Part shown: positions 8,617-18,066 of the stretch, in pieces
How the letters are laid out: each line of letters begins with the position of its first letter
Numbering within the stretch: position 1 is the first letter of the stretch
Assembly: GCF_019801215.1 (NCBI RefSeq)
Contig: NZ_JAHVJO010000001.1
Span: forward strand, 1,577,627 to 1,641,626
Reading direction: 5' to 3'
Origin: Fictibacillus nanhaiensis
GTDB lineage: Bacteria > Bacillota > Bacilli > Bacillales > Fictibacillaceae
Length of the DNA: 64,000 nt
Made by a program: the position numbers and the translations under genes
The notes under the pieces: model-generated
Told to the model about the DNA's origin: nothing
The model's database searches: none
What the model saw: the letters and a program-made list of their open reading frames with translations, nothing else

Positions 8617-10172
8617 GTTTATTTAATAGTTTACTAACGAAGCAGTTTCCAAAAATTGAAGAAGCAAAAAAACAAATCCAAGAAGTTTATTTAAGCGACG
8701 ATCGTCCCTGGGTAGTTGGTTATAGCGGTGGAAAAGATTCCACTGTTGTTGCACAACTAGTATTTGATGCACTATCAGAACTACCACACGAAAAGTTACA
8801 CAAAAAAATATATGTAATTTCATCAGATACCCTTGTAGAGACACCTTTAATAATTTCTTCTATTAATAGTACTCTACATCGTATACAAGAGAAAGCTCTT
8901 GAAGCTGGATTACCTATTGAAACACACAAAGTAAAACCTGCTCCTGAAAAATCATTTTGGGCAAATATAATTGGAAAAGGCTATCCATCACCTAATCAAA
9001 AGTTTAGATGGTGTACTGACAGATTAAAAATAGATCCAGCTAACCAGTTTATTACGGACAAAGTTTCTAAATTTGGTGAAGTTATCATGGTCCTTGGTGT
9101 AAGAGATGATGAGAGCGCTACTCGTGCAAATGTAATGAAATCTCATACTGTTGAAGGGAAAATATTAATGCGTCATTCAACACTTTCAAATGCATTTGTT
9201 TATGCGCCTATCCGCAATTTTGAACTTGATGATGTATGGAACTATCTTCTCAACAATGAGTCTCCATGGGGCGATGACAACTTTGCACTACATAAGCTTT
9301 ATCAAGATTCTAGCTCTGGAGAATGCCCACTTGTTGTGGATAAAACGGTAAAAGAAAGTGCTGGATCGTGTGGAAATAGTCGCTTTGGATGTTGGGTTTG
9401 TACAGTAGTAACAGAAGACAAAGCACTTAATGGTTTTATTGAAAGCGGCGAAGACTGGATGCGTCCCCTATTGGAATTCCGAAACTGGCTTGCTGAGATT
9501 AGAGATGTTAGAACTTACCGTCAAAAATATAGAATGAACGGACAAATCTATTTTAAAGAAGCTCGTATTGAAGTTATTGATGGAATTGATTATGTAATTA
9601 TTCCTAAAAAGGGTCGAGTTGCAGCGGTTAAAACACCTCTAGCTGAATACACGATTATAGATAAATCAGATGTAAAAGCTTATTTATTTGAAAATAAGAT
9701 TGACCTTTCTACAGGACAAGAATTTAAATTATTAGTAAGAGATGAAGCCAAATTAATGCAGTTTGGTTTAGGACCATTTACATTAGAAGCTCGATCTGAA
9801 ATATTAAGAAAGCTACTTGAAACTCAACGAGATCTTATACATCCTCAAGATCCTAATTTTGAGCTAATTCGAGAAGATGAACTAAGAGTTATAAGAAGAT
9901 ACTGGCTGGAAAACGGTGATTGGGAAGATCGGGTTCCAAAGATTTATAAGGAAGTAACAGGCGTTGATTTAGATTGGGAAATGAATGATGCTCCCCTATT
10001 CGATCAGGAACAATTAACTGATCTTGAATTATTGTGCGAAAAATACAAAGTTGATTTTAAGTTGTTAAAGCAACTAATTTCTATTGAACGTGAATACAAC
10101 GGATTTAATGTAAGAAGAGGACTTTTTCAAGATATAGAAAAAGTTCTAAAACAAGATTACTTGCATTTGTAA
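8613..10172 (+). CDS. dndC: DndC, ATP pyrophosphatase / iron-sulfur protein of DNA phosphorothioation
   Basis: 519 aa. Residues 38-44 are SGGKDST, the PP-loop of the PAPS-reductase/ATP-pyrophosphatase fold. At about residues 237-262 four cysteines are spaced C-x14-C-x6-C-x2-C (ECPLV...SCGNSRFGCWVC), the 4Fe-4S site of DndC. The conserved block RWCTDRLKI lies near residue 133. DndC activates the DNA backbone and takes sulfur delivered by the cysteine desulfurase, working with DndD and DndE. Length and motif order are typical. The start overlaps the dndB stop by four bases, implying translational coupling. Confidence 0.95.
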   Translation: MSLFNSLLTKQFPKIEEAKKQIQEVYLSDDRPWVVGYSGGKDSTVVAQLVFDALSELPHEKLHKKIYVISSDTLVETPLIISSINSTLHRIQEKALEAGLPIETHKVKPAPEKSFWANIIGKGYPSPNQKFRWCTDRLKIDPANQFITDKVSKFGEVIMVLGVRDDESATRANVMKSHTVEGKILMRHSTLSNAFVYAPIRNFELDDVWNYLLNNESPWGDDNFALHKLYQDSSSGECPLVVDKTVKESAGSCGNSRFGCWVCTVVTEDKALNGFIESGEDWMRPLLEFRNWLAEIRDVRTYRQKYRMNGQIYFKEARIEVIDGIDYVIIPKKGRVAAVKTPLAEYTIIDKSDVKAYLFENKIDLSTGQEFKLLVRDEAKLMQFGLGPFTLEARSEILRKLLETQRDLIHPQDPNFELIREDELRVIRRYWLENGDWEDRVPKIYKEVTGVDLDWEMNDAPLFDQEQLTDLELLCEKYKVDFKLLKQLISIEREYNGFNVRRGLFQDIEKVLKQDYLHL

Positions 10173-10186
10173 GGAAGGGTTTAAAT

Positions 10187-12184
10187 ATGAAATTTAATAA
10201 AGTAATGCTTAATAATATTGGTGCTTACAAAGGAGTACATGAAATAGACCTTTCTGTTGATTCCCCACTTCAAAATGTAATTTTATTTGGTGGTGAAAAT
10301 GGCGCTGGAAAGACAACTTTTCTTAACTCAATTCGTCTTGCATTATTTGGTTCATACGCCTTTGGTTTTAGAACTGAAAATGATGCTTATTATAGAAGAG
10401 TTAAATCCTTACTTAATAAAAATGCTGTAAGTCAAAATGAATCACTCTATCAGATTATTATTGAGTACAGCGAAGTTGAAAATTACAAGCGTAATGAATA
10501 TAAATTTATTCGTCGTTGGAAATTACAAAAAGAGAAACTTAAAGAAGATTTTCTTATCTTAAAAAATGATCACTATTTAAATGACTCAGAAAAAGAATTA
10601 TATCATTCAAAATTAAAAGAGACTGTCCCACCACAATTGTTTGATCTGTGCCTTTTTGACGGAGAAGAAATATCACGTATTGTTAATGACAATCGTTTAT
10701 CTGAGTATTTGAGAGCTTCAGCGAAGGTTATGTTTAACTTAAACTTATTCGAAAATCTTGAAGGAGATTTACATCAATTAATTAAACAAAATAAAGCACA
10801 TGATCTTTCAAAAGAAGAAAACGAAATACTAGAATTAAACGAAGCAATTGAAGCTCTTGAGAATAACCTTAAAGAATCCACTCAAACACAAGAGTATTTA
10901 TTTGAGCAAATCACAAATATTCAAGAAAAGTTATCAGAATTAAAAAGAGATTTTAATACACATGGCGGTCTCGTTAAGGATAAACGAGAGCAATTTTTAA
11001 AAGAAGTAAACAGTATCGAAAGCATTAGAACAAAAAATATGGACGAAGTTCGTAATTTTATTTCTACACTTCTTCCCTTTTATATGAACCGATCCCTTTT
11101 AGCAGATGTGAAAAAGCAAATGGAACAAGAAAAATCATTAGAGGCTGTAGAACACTTAAGCAACCTTCTTACACCAAAAAAATTAGATTATTTACTGAAG
11201 AAATTAATTGAATCAAATTTGCCAATTAATGATGATTTGCAAGATAAACTTTTAAATGGACTTTTGGAAGTTATTACAGACGATGACAACCCTGTAATAT
11301 CAATTCATAAAGCATCCTTTAGCCAACGAATCGAAATTGAAAATACACATACAAATGTTAGTAAAATCTCATCGGGCTACTACTTAGAAAAAATTAAAGA
11401 GAATCAAGATTTGTTAAAAAAATCTCATGAATTAAGAAAGAAAATCGAACTAAACGATCAAACAACTGACTTTAAAGAAATATTAGAAAACATTCAACAG
11501 ATGACTAAAGAAATTACAATATTGACTGGTGAACTAGAACAAAAAAAGTTAATTCATAATGAAATGGAAATAGAACTTGATAGATTGGAAACAGAAAAAA
11601 TTACAAAACAAAATAAACTTGTTGATAGTAATAAAGTCCAAAATACGTTCTTAATTTCATCTCAAGTAATTGAATTAAGTAAACACTTTAGAAAAACACA
11701 GCAGCAAAAAAAGTTGCAACAAGTCCAAATTGAAGCTACAAAAATGTTGAATTCTTTAATGAGAAAAAGAGACTACGTTTCTAGAGTAATAATAAATGAA
11801 GAGACATTTGAAGTTAGACTTTTTAATTCGAGTAATGAAGAACTTTATAAGGACTCTCTTTCCTCTGGTGAAAAGGAAATTTTATTACTTTCAGTTGTTT
11901 GGGCAATGTTTAAAAGTTCTGGTCGCCGTCTTCCATTTATTTTTGATACATTACTTGGCCGCCTAGATAAAACTCATAAACTAACAGTTCTTACTCAGTT
12001 AATACCAGCATGCGGAGAACAAGTAATCATTTTATCAACTGATTCGGAAATTGATCGAGCAAATTATGAACTTCTCAAACCAAGAATAGCTAAGGAATAC
12101 ACTCTAGAATTTCTTACAAATGAAGAAAAAGTAAAGATTCATAACGAATACTTTATGTTTAGCCAAATGGGGGTTTCCCAATGA
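10187..12184 (+). CDS. dndD: DndD, SMC/Rad50-like ATPase of the modification complex
   Basis: 665 aa. The Walker A motif GGENGAGKTT is at residues 35-44. A family block LFDGEEIS lies near 158-165. The middle (~200-500) is rich in heptad-like Glu/Lys/Leu stretches and should form a long coiled coil. The ABC signature SSGEKEI is near 557 and Walker B IFDTLLGRLD near 584-592, followed by QVIILSTDSEID. This is the Rad50/SMC layout. DndD hydrolyses ATP and is thought to open or reshape DNA for sulfur exchange. The start has AAGGAAGGG upstream; its stop overlaps the dndE start (ATGA). A second DndD-like gene lies at 16050-18062. Confidence 0.95.
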   Translation: MKFNKVMLNNIGAYKGVHEIDLSVDSPLQNVILFGGENGAGKTTFLNSIRLALFGSYAFGFRTENDAYYRRVKSLLNKNAVSQNESLYQIIIEYSEVENYKRNEYKFIRRWKLQKEKLKEDFLILKNDHYLNDSEKELYHSKLKETVPPQLFDLCLFDGEEISRIVNDNRLSEYLRASAKVMFNLNLFENLEGDLHQLIKQNKAHDLSKEENEILELNEAIEALENNLKESTQTQEYLFEQITNIQEKLSELKRDFNTHGGLVKDKREQFLKEVNSIESIRTKNMDEVRNFISTLLPFYMNRSLLADVKKQMEQEKSLEAVEHLSNLLTPKKLDYLLKKLIESNLPINDDLQDKLLNGLLEVITDDDNPVISIHKASFSQRIEIENTHTNVSKISSGYYLEKIKENQDLLKKSHELRKKIELNDQTTDFKEILENIQQMTKEITILTGELEQKKLIHNEMEIELDRLETEKITKQNKLVDSNKVQNTFLISSQVIELSKHFRKTQQQKKLQQVQIEATKMLNSLMRKRDYVSRVIINEETFEVRLFNSSNEELYKDSLSSGEKEILLLSVVWAMFKSSGRRLPFIFDTLLGRLDKTHKLTVLTQLIPACGEQVIILSTDSEIDRANYELLKPRIAKEYTLEFLTNEEKVKIHNEYFMFSQMGVSQ

Positions 12185-12549
12185 ACTTTAGACTTAAAAC
12201 ATCGAAATTTACCGGGGAAAAATTAAAGCAATTACAATCAACAACCAATCTTACACCTAACATTTTGGTTAGAATTGCTATTGGTCTTTCATTACGACAA
12301 AAAGGTACTCCAGAAGTTACTTTAAGTGACAACAATGGTTTAGAATTTAACCGTAATACTTTAACTGGAGAAGATGACTACATTTATAAAGCATTAATCA
12401 CACAACATACCAAACGAGAAATAAACGAGGAAGAGTACTTTCCAGAACTATTTAATGCTCATTTAGAAAGAGGAGTACGTTTATTAGCTAATGAGTACCA
12501 ACACGCTGGGAACTCTGAAAAATTGATGATTAATTTATTGCAGTTATAA
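12181..12549 (+). CDS. dndE: DndE, small DNA-binding subunit of the phosphorothioation complex
   Basis: 122 aa, the usual DndE length. The helix pattern LKQLQSTTNLTPNILVRIAIGLSL and the block GLEFNRNTLTGEDD are characteristic of the family. DndE binds DNA, with preference for nicked DNA in studied homologues, and joins DndC and DndD. It starts inside the dndD stop codon (overlap 12181-12184), so the two are probably made in fixed ratio. 16 bp separate it from the desulfurase gene, which has its own ribosome site. A divergent relative is at 18067-18462. Confidence 0.92.
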   Translation: MNFRLKTSKFTGEKLKQLQSTTNLTPNILVRIAIGLSLRQKGTPEVTLSDNNGLEFNRNTLTGEDDYIYKALITQHTKREINEEEYFPELFNAHLERGVRLLANEYQHAGNSEKLMINLLQL

Positions 12550-12565
12550 TTCGAGGTGATTATTT

Positions 12566-13687
12566 ATGCTTTATTTAGATAATAGTGCTACTACTCAAAT
12601 ACATCCTGAAGTCAAAGATGCAATGCTCCCCTATTTACTTGAAGAGTATGGAAATCCCTCTAGTAAATATTACTCTTTAGCTGAAAATGCTAAAAAAGCA
12701 GTAGAAACGGCTAGAGATCAAGTTGCAAACTTATTAGGTTGTAAAACAGATGAAATTGTTTTTACAAGTGGTTCTACTGAAGGAAACAACATGATCTTAA
12801 AAGGTATTGCTGATTATTATGGAACAGAGAACAAACACATTATTACAACAAAAGTAGAGCATCCCTCTGTGCTAGAAACTTGTAGGTACCTTGAAACAAA
12901 AGGCTTTGATATTACTTATCTTGATGTAGACCGTTTTGGAAGAATTGATTTAGATAACTTTGAAATTATTATTAATGAAAAGCCACCAATATTGGTTAGT
13001 ATCTTATGGGGTAATAATGAAATTGGATCATTAAATCCTATTAGAAAAATTGGTGAACTTTGTCAGAAATACAATATCCGATTTCATACAGATGCAACTC
13101 AAGTAGTTGGTAAAGTTAAGTTTAAGTTTAATAAATTTGATGGACTAAATTTCCTTACATGTTCCGCTCATAAATTTCATGGTCCAAAAGGAGTAGGGGT
13201 AGTAGTATTAAAAAAAGATCATCTTGGACTAAAGGCAAAAATAACTCCATTGCTACATGGTGGTAGCCAAGAAAATGGTTATAGAAGTGGTACCTTAGCT
13301 GTTCATAACATTGTGGGAATGGGAAAAGCTGCCGAACTAGCTAATAAAAAAATCGATAAGAACATAGATCATATTTTAGCAATCGAAAGCAGCTTAATTA
13401 ATATATTATCGAACAAATTCCATGAAAATATTAAATTCAACAATGATTTTAACGATAAATTACCTGGAATATTAAGTGTTCAATTTTTAGGTATAAATAA
13501 CGAAATACTTGTAAAACAACTAGCACCAATCATTGCAGTTTCTACGGGTTCAGCATGTAGCTCAGCAAAACCTAGTCATGTGCTGCTAGAGATAGGACTA
13601 TCAATTAATGATGTAAGAAATACCATTAGATTTTCATGTTCATCTACAACTAAATCACATGATCTTGATGTATTAAATAAACTTTAA
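12566..13687 (+). CDS. dndA: DndA-type cysteine desulfurase (IscS/NifS-like)
   Basis: 373 aa pyridoxal-phosphate enzyme. Visible motifs: N-terminal YLDNSATTQIHPEV, cofactor-binding HTDATQ near 174, the Schiff-base lysine in SAHKFHGPKG near 202, and the catalytic cysteine in STGSACSSA near 331. It removes sulfur from cysteine as an enzyme-bound persulfide and would supply DndC. Being last in dndBCDE and co-directional argues for a dedicated DndA rather than a housekeeping IscS/NifS. The ribosome site is TCGAGGTGA. A strong terminator follows. The short C-terminus after the cysteine loop is normal for this class. Confidence 0.9.
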   Translation: MLYLDNSATTQIHPEVKDAMLPYLLEEYGNPSSKYYSLAENAKKAVETARDQVANLLGCKTDEIVFTSGSTEGNNMILKGIADYYGTENKHIITTKVEHPSVLETCRYLETKGFDITYLDVDRFGRIDLDNFEIIINEKPPILVSILWGNNEIGSLNPIRKIGELCQKYNIRFHTDATQVVGKVKFKFNKFDGLNFLTCSAHKFHGPKGVGVVVLKKDHLGLKAKITPLLHGGSQENGYRSGTLAVHNIVGMGKAAELANKKIDKNIDHILAIESSLINILSNKFHENIKFNNDFNDKLPGILSVQFLGINNEILVKQLAPIIAVSTGSACSSAKPSHVLLEIGLSINDVRNTIRFSCSSTTKSHDLDVLNKL

Positions 13688-13688
13688 G

Positions 13689-13719
13689 AAAACCGTAACC
13701 TTATCATGGTTACGGTTTT
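13689..13719 (+). terminator. Bidirectional terminator between dndA and the AIPR gene
   Basis: A perfect 12-bp stem AAAACCGTAACC / GGTTACGGTTTT (13689-13700 with 13708-13719) separates two converging genes. The terminal A/T runs lie inside the stem, so it can serve both strands. Confidence 0.85.
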
Positions 13720-13725
13720 AAAAAT

Positions 13726-15579
13726 TTATTTTGATTTCCCATTAATAATTCTACTAATTTTATTGTCAATATCTTTGTTTTTTAATACTGAACTAATCTT
13801 TTCTTTACTACTTGTATAACTACGTACTGTTTTTGCTAAATCTACCATTGCATTTTTAAAATGAATTTCAAATTCAACATCATTATTTATTATCCCTACT
13901 AAAATACTAAACTTTTCTTTTATTCCTCTTTTTGTATATTTATCTCCTAACATAGACTTAAGTATAAAACACCCTAGATGAAATTTACCATAACTCATTA
14001 ATTTTTTGTTAAAACCATCAGCTTCTGATTTGTTTCTTTGAATTGTTTTTATAGTTTGCTCAATTTTAAGTTGAATCAAGGCAGGTATAGTATATAATTC
14101 ATAATCGACACTTCTAGAATTAGGAAAAATATCATTATAAGAATTAATGAACACCTTTTTGGGATTGGACATTGCTTGGGATGGCTTAAAATTAATCATA
14201 GATATATAAGCTTGGGTTAATTTTTTTATATCAATAATTTTTTTTGATACGACTCCTTTATTACGATAGAAGTTAATTCTTCTTTCATAAAAATAACCAT
14301 AATCCTTTAAAAACATTTCTATGTTCTTATGAATATCATCATTTGCCCTAATACTAAATGCTGAAATAGCAGTTTGAGAGTTTGTAGTTTCTGTAATCCT
14401 ATAGACTAGATCTTCATCTTGGGTTTCAATAATTTTTAACAAAAGATGAGTATCATCAACTAATGAAATTTTCTTAAGTTCACATATTTCTTTTTTTTCA
14501 GTGTCATTCAGCGTATTTGCGGCCGATTTCTCTTCTAATTCAATTAGTCTTTGAGAATTTTTATATGCTTTATAGATAGAATTAGATGTTTGACACCCAT
14601 TAACTATTTGCATACCTTGTAGTTGTAACTTAGCACCTGGAAGTTCAATTACTTCTCTACATGTAATGGTAAGACCATTGTTAAAACTCCAAAAATATTT
14701 TGCTTCTTCTTCACTTGAAGAGGTTTGAATTATTTTTTCATTATTAACGTTATTTGTATAGTAATCTCTTATATTTGCTTCAAATAAAGAAGTTTGCCAC
14801 TGTTCAACTAATTTTGCTATTTCACTTGCTTTAACCATAGCAATATATCCATTAAGTTTTTTATTTTCTTCCCCTGAAGAAATATATTTAAAAGAATTCT
14901 CAATTTTCAATATTTCTGATATATTACTTTTTCCCTGCTCAAAATCAATTAAATCCTGGGCATCTACTAGTACTATATCAACATTATTATAGCCATTACC
15001 CAGTAATAAATTCCTAATATCAGTGATTCTAGACATTAAATTGTTATCTCTAAAAATCAACTCTTTATTGCCAGAGAAACATAAATAAATATTTATCATT
15101 ATCTTTTTTGAAGAGAAGTTTTCATAAAGATATTCTTTTATTGATTTCATATTACCCATTAATTCAAATAAATACTCGTTTTCTTCTTCGGGAAATTCAT
15201 AGTTTATAAAAACCTTCTCAATACCTTCTTTTAGCTTTAACAATGTTTCTACGTCAATAGAATTACCCTTTTTAAATTGAAAAATATGAAAATCAAATCT
15301 ACTGTCACTATTATAATCCTCTAGCTGATTTATATCTTCTATTATTTCCTTGTTACCAGTTAAATACAAAGCATCAATTCCATAATCATTTCTTTCTTGT
15401 CTAAAACTACTATCTACAATCCCAGCTTCAATATCACCATTGTAATTATTAAATATTTTCTCAAGTGAATAAAAACTAAATGCTATACCTTCTTTTATAG
15501 ATATTGGATAATTGTATTCCTCACTCAGATCTTTAATTTTCTCATTAACTCTTTTGTTAATTAATTGTACTAAACTCAT
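13726..15579 (-). CDS. AIPR-family (abortive phage infection) protein inside the dnd island
   Basis: 617 aa. It carries QIVNGCQTSNSIYKA near residues 320-335, the hallmark of the AIPR family (abortive infection phage resistance). Nearer the N-terminus GIDALYL (D69) is followed by FHIFQFKKG (Q101-x-K103); this resembles the D...(E/Q)xK core of PD-(D/E)xK nucleases, so a nuclease role is a reasonable inference. The gene points against dndA and sits between the modification genes and the second DndD/DndE operon, with its promoter in the 273-bp gap shared with that operon. Composition matches the island. Whether it works with the sulfur system or is an independent defence gene cannot be told. Confidence 0.8.
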   Translation of the reverse strand: MSLVQLINKRVNEKIKDLSEEYNYPISIKEGIAFSFYSLEKIFNNYNGDIEAGIVDSSFRQERNDYGIDALYLTGNKEIIEDINQLEDYNSDSRFDFHIFQFKKGNSIDVETLLKLKEGIEKVFINYEFPEEENEYLFELMGNMKSIKEYLYENFSSKKIMINIYLCFSGNKELIFRDNNLMSRITDIRNLLLGNGYNNVDIVLVDAQDLIDFEQGKSNISEILKIENSFKYISSGEENKKLNGYIAMVKASEIAKLVEQWQTSLFEANIRDYYTNNVNNEKIIQTSSSEEEAKYFWSFNNGLTITCREVIELPGAKLQLQGMQIVNGCQTSNSIYKAYKNSQRLIELEEKSAANTLNDTEKKEICELKKISLVDDTHLLLKIIETQDEDLVYRITETTNSQTAISAFSIRANDDIHKNIEMFLKDYGYFYERRINFYRNKGVVSKKIIDIKKLTQAYISMINFKPSQAMSNPKKVFINSYNDIFPNSRSVDYELYTIPALIQLKIEQTIKTIQRNKSEADGFNKKLMSYGKFHLGCFILKSMLGDKYTKRGIKEKFSILVGIINNDVEFEIHFKNAMVDLAKTVRSYTSSKEKISSVLKNKDIDNKISRIINGKSK

Positions 15580-15852
15580 ATAGTTCCTCCTAATAATGAC
15601 AATTACATATTATTTTATCCATTAATGGTAACTTTTGTCTATAATTAGTTCATATCAATTATTAATATATGTGGGGCTATACGAATATTTTATTGTCTTA
15701 TTTATTTGCAGAATGAAAGAAAGATTTTCCTAAACAGGTATGCGGAATTTCACAGTTTTCATTAAATTAGAATAGTTTTTGATCAATCTGGTAAAATAAT
15801 GGGTTTTACTATAAAATGTTATATGTAAAAGTAAAGTTATTAAGGGGTTTAT
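15580..15852 (-). promoter_or_regulatory. Divergent AT-rich intergenic region with no gene
   Basis: This gap separates the AIPR gene (minus) from the 64-aa gene (plus) and must hold both promoters. A TATAAAAT at 15810-15817 is a candidate -10 for the plus operon, without a convincing -35. AAGGGG at 15841-15846 is the plus ribosome site. No clear palindromic operator was seen. Confidence 0.4.
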
Positions 15853-16047
15853 ATGAAAGAAATTAAAAAAAGAGAATTTGAATTGATGAATTCATTATGC
15901 AAGGAGAACAAATTAAATTTAGAACTAATTAAATCTTTATTTAAAGAAGCTGAAAAGTACTCGTATGAAAATGCAACAGCAGGTGCAAGGAAAAAGGAAT
16001 ACTTAGATTTAATAACTTACTATAGTAAGCAAGATAAAGGTGATTAA
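15853..16047 (+). CDS. 64-aa helical protein heading the second DndD/DndE operon
   Basis: 64 aa, strongly charged and predicted helical (KEIKKREFELMNSLCK). It has an AAGGGG ribosome site and ends two bases before the start of the next gene, so co-expression is very likely. It carries no catalytic motif that I can see. I know of small proteins that recur beside DNA-modification ATPases in annotation, and this may be one, but I cannot check the match. A role as a structural or regulatory subunit of the neighbouring ATPase is inference. Position and base composition make it a real gene. Confidence 0.7.
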   Translation: MKEIKKREFELMNSLCKENKLNLELIKSLFKEAEKYSYENATAGARKKEYLDLITYYSKQDKGD

Positions 16048-16049
16048 TT

Positions 16050-18062
16050 TTGTTATTTAAAAAATTATTATTTGATAATTACAAAACCTATTATGGGCAT
16101 CAAGAAGTAGAGTTTTATATCCCTCAAGAAGTTCGACAAGAGGAAAAGAAGAATATTATCCTCCTTGGTGGACTAAATGGTGCTGGAAAAACTACAATTT
16201 TAAAAGCCATTCATTATATTTTATTTGGAAAACGTGGAATTACGGAAACAGAACATAAACGTTTATTTTCTAATGTTATTAATAATACATTTTATGAAGA
16301 AGGTGGCCGAGATTGCTCTGCTACTCTTATTCTTGAAAATGATAATCTTGAAGAATGGGAATTAAAAGTTACCTGGAGTTTTAATCAAAACAAGATATTA
16401 ATAAATGAAAATCGAGATATTGTCGTTCGTAAACCTGGTGCTAGACATGGAAAACATGCGCAAGTTGGAAACATTGAGGCATTTAATAGGATAATTGATC
16501 GTATTATTCCCTATCATGCTGCTCCATTCTTTATCTTTGATGGAGAAGAAATAAAAGATATTATTCTTCGTCAAAACAGTGAAGAAATGAAAAATGCAAT
16601 TCAAAAAATCAGCGGTATGGATGCCTATAAGCAGCTTTTAATTGATCTCTATTCTGTTCAGAAAGATTTAGAGAATAAGCTTACTAAGTCAGTTAGTAGT
16701 GCTAAATTACTTAATATCAAAAAAGAATTAGAAACTGTTTATGGAGATATTGAAAAAGTAGAAAATCGTAAAAAAGTATTATTAACTGAAAAAAACAAAT
16801 TAAAAACTAGACTTGACGATTTAAAGGTACTTCGAAATAAAAAAATCTCAGCTAATTCAAAGTCTCGGGAAGAAGTTGTAAAAAAACAAACCAAAATTAA
16901 TACTGAACTTGAAATTCAGGAAAAAGAATTTGCAAATCATTTTAACGAACATGTAACCAATATCATACTTAAAGATAAAATTTCTAATTTAAAAAAACGT
17001 TTGAAAGTAGAAAATGATACAAAACAACAACAGATTATTAATGAAGCATCTCTTAAGCCTTACCATAGTTTTATCAATCAACTCTTAAATAAAAGTGTTA
17101 ATCCCCCACTTACATCTAATCAATTAGAACAGATAAAAAAACTAGGTGAAGAAATTTGGGTAAAAGAAAACAAAGTAAATAAAAAAGATATTATAATTGA
17201 AGTCATTCATGATATAGCACCAAATGATTATAGTTTAATAGTTAATACACCAATTAGAGATAAACATGTTGTTACTCAACTCATTAACAGTATTGAAAAA
17301 AAGAAAAATGATATAAATCATTTAGAAACAGAAATTAGAAATGCTCCTGAGGCAGCTGATTATAGTTCTGAAAGTAATATGATTGAAATATATACTAGAG
17401 AATTTGGTAAACTTGAACTCAAATTAAAATCAGTTATGCAAAAATTTAATACTTTGAATGAACAGAAAGCTAATTTACTTAATCAGGTAACAAGGCATAC
17501 ATCAGCTGAAGATGACACCGATCAAGTGGCAAGCAAACTTGAATATACTAAACGACTAGTTATTGTTGTAGAACAATTTGTAAAACAATCTACACTATTA
17601 AAAGCAAATTATATTCGAGAAGAGTTTTCTAATATGTTATCAAAACTATTTAGAAAACAAGAGGAATTTAGTAATATAGACTTCGATATAAACTCGTACA
17701 CGATAAAATTATTTAATGATAGAGGTCAACAAGTAAGTATTCAGGATCGTTCTGCTGGTGAGATGCAAATGATTTCTTCTGCATTAATATGGGCGTTAAC
17801 TAAAGCATCTGACTTATCGTTACCAATGGTCATTGATACTCCATTAGGGAGACTGGACAGTCACCACAGAAATCATTTAATTAATCATTATTATAAAGAA
17901 TTAAGTGAACAAGTAATTATACTATCTACAGATACTGAAATTACTGATGAATATGTTAAGTTAATGAAGAATAACTCTTATAAGCAATACATGCTCGACT
18001 ATGATGAGAAAAAGAAGTATACAATCATTCGAGATGGTTACTTTAATTTTGTGAAGGTGTGA
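16050..18062 (+). CDS. Second DndD-like SMC/Rad50-type ATPase
   Basis: 670 aa starting at TTG 16050, with AAAGGTGA upstream. It has the same layout as DndD at 10187: Walker A GGLNGAGKTT (residues 40-49), a family block IFDGEEIKD near 167-175, a long coiled-coil middle, signature SAGEMQM near 572-578, and Walker B MVIDTPLGRLD near 593-603, then EQVIILSTDTEI. Outside these motifs it differs widely from the first DndD, so this is an old paralogue, not a recent copy. No second DndC is present. It may form a separate complex with the DndE-like protein downstream, used in sensing or restriction, or give an alternative modification complex. Both ideas are inference. Confidence 0.85.
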   Translation: MLFKKLLFDNYKTYYGHQEVEFYIPQEVRQEEKKNIILLGGLNGAGKTTILKAIHYILFGKRGITETEHKRLFSNVINNTFYEEGGRDCSATLILENDNLEEWELKVTWSFNQNKILINENRDIVVRKPGARHGKHAQVGNIEAFNRIIDRIIPYHAAPFFIFDGEEIKDIILRQNSEEMKNAIQKISGMDAYKQLLIDLYSVQKDLENKLTKSVSSAKLLNIKKELETVYGDIEKVENRKKVLLTEKNKLKTRLDDLKVLRNKKISANSKSREEVVKKQTKINTELEIQEKEFANHFNEHVTNIILKDKISNLKKRLKVENDTKQQQIINEASLKPYHSFINQLLNKSVNPPLTSNQLEQIKKLGEEIWVKENKVNKKDIIIEVIHDIAPNDYSLIVNTPIRDKHVVTQLINSIEKKKNDINHLETEIRNAPEAADYSSESNMIEIYTREFGKLELKLKSVMQKFNTLNEQKANLLNQVTRHTSAEDDTDQVASKLEYTKRLVIVVEQFVKQSTLLKANYIREEFSNMLSKLFRKQEEFSNIDFDINSYTIKLFNDRGQQVSIQDRSAGEMQMISSALIWALTKASDLSLPMVIDTPLGRLDSHHRNHLINHYYKELSEQVIILSTDTEITDEYVKLMKNNSYKQYMLDYDEKKKYTIIRDGYFNFVKV

Positions 18063-18066
18063 TTTA

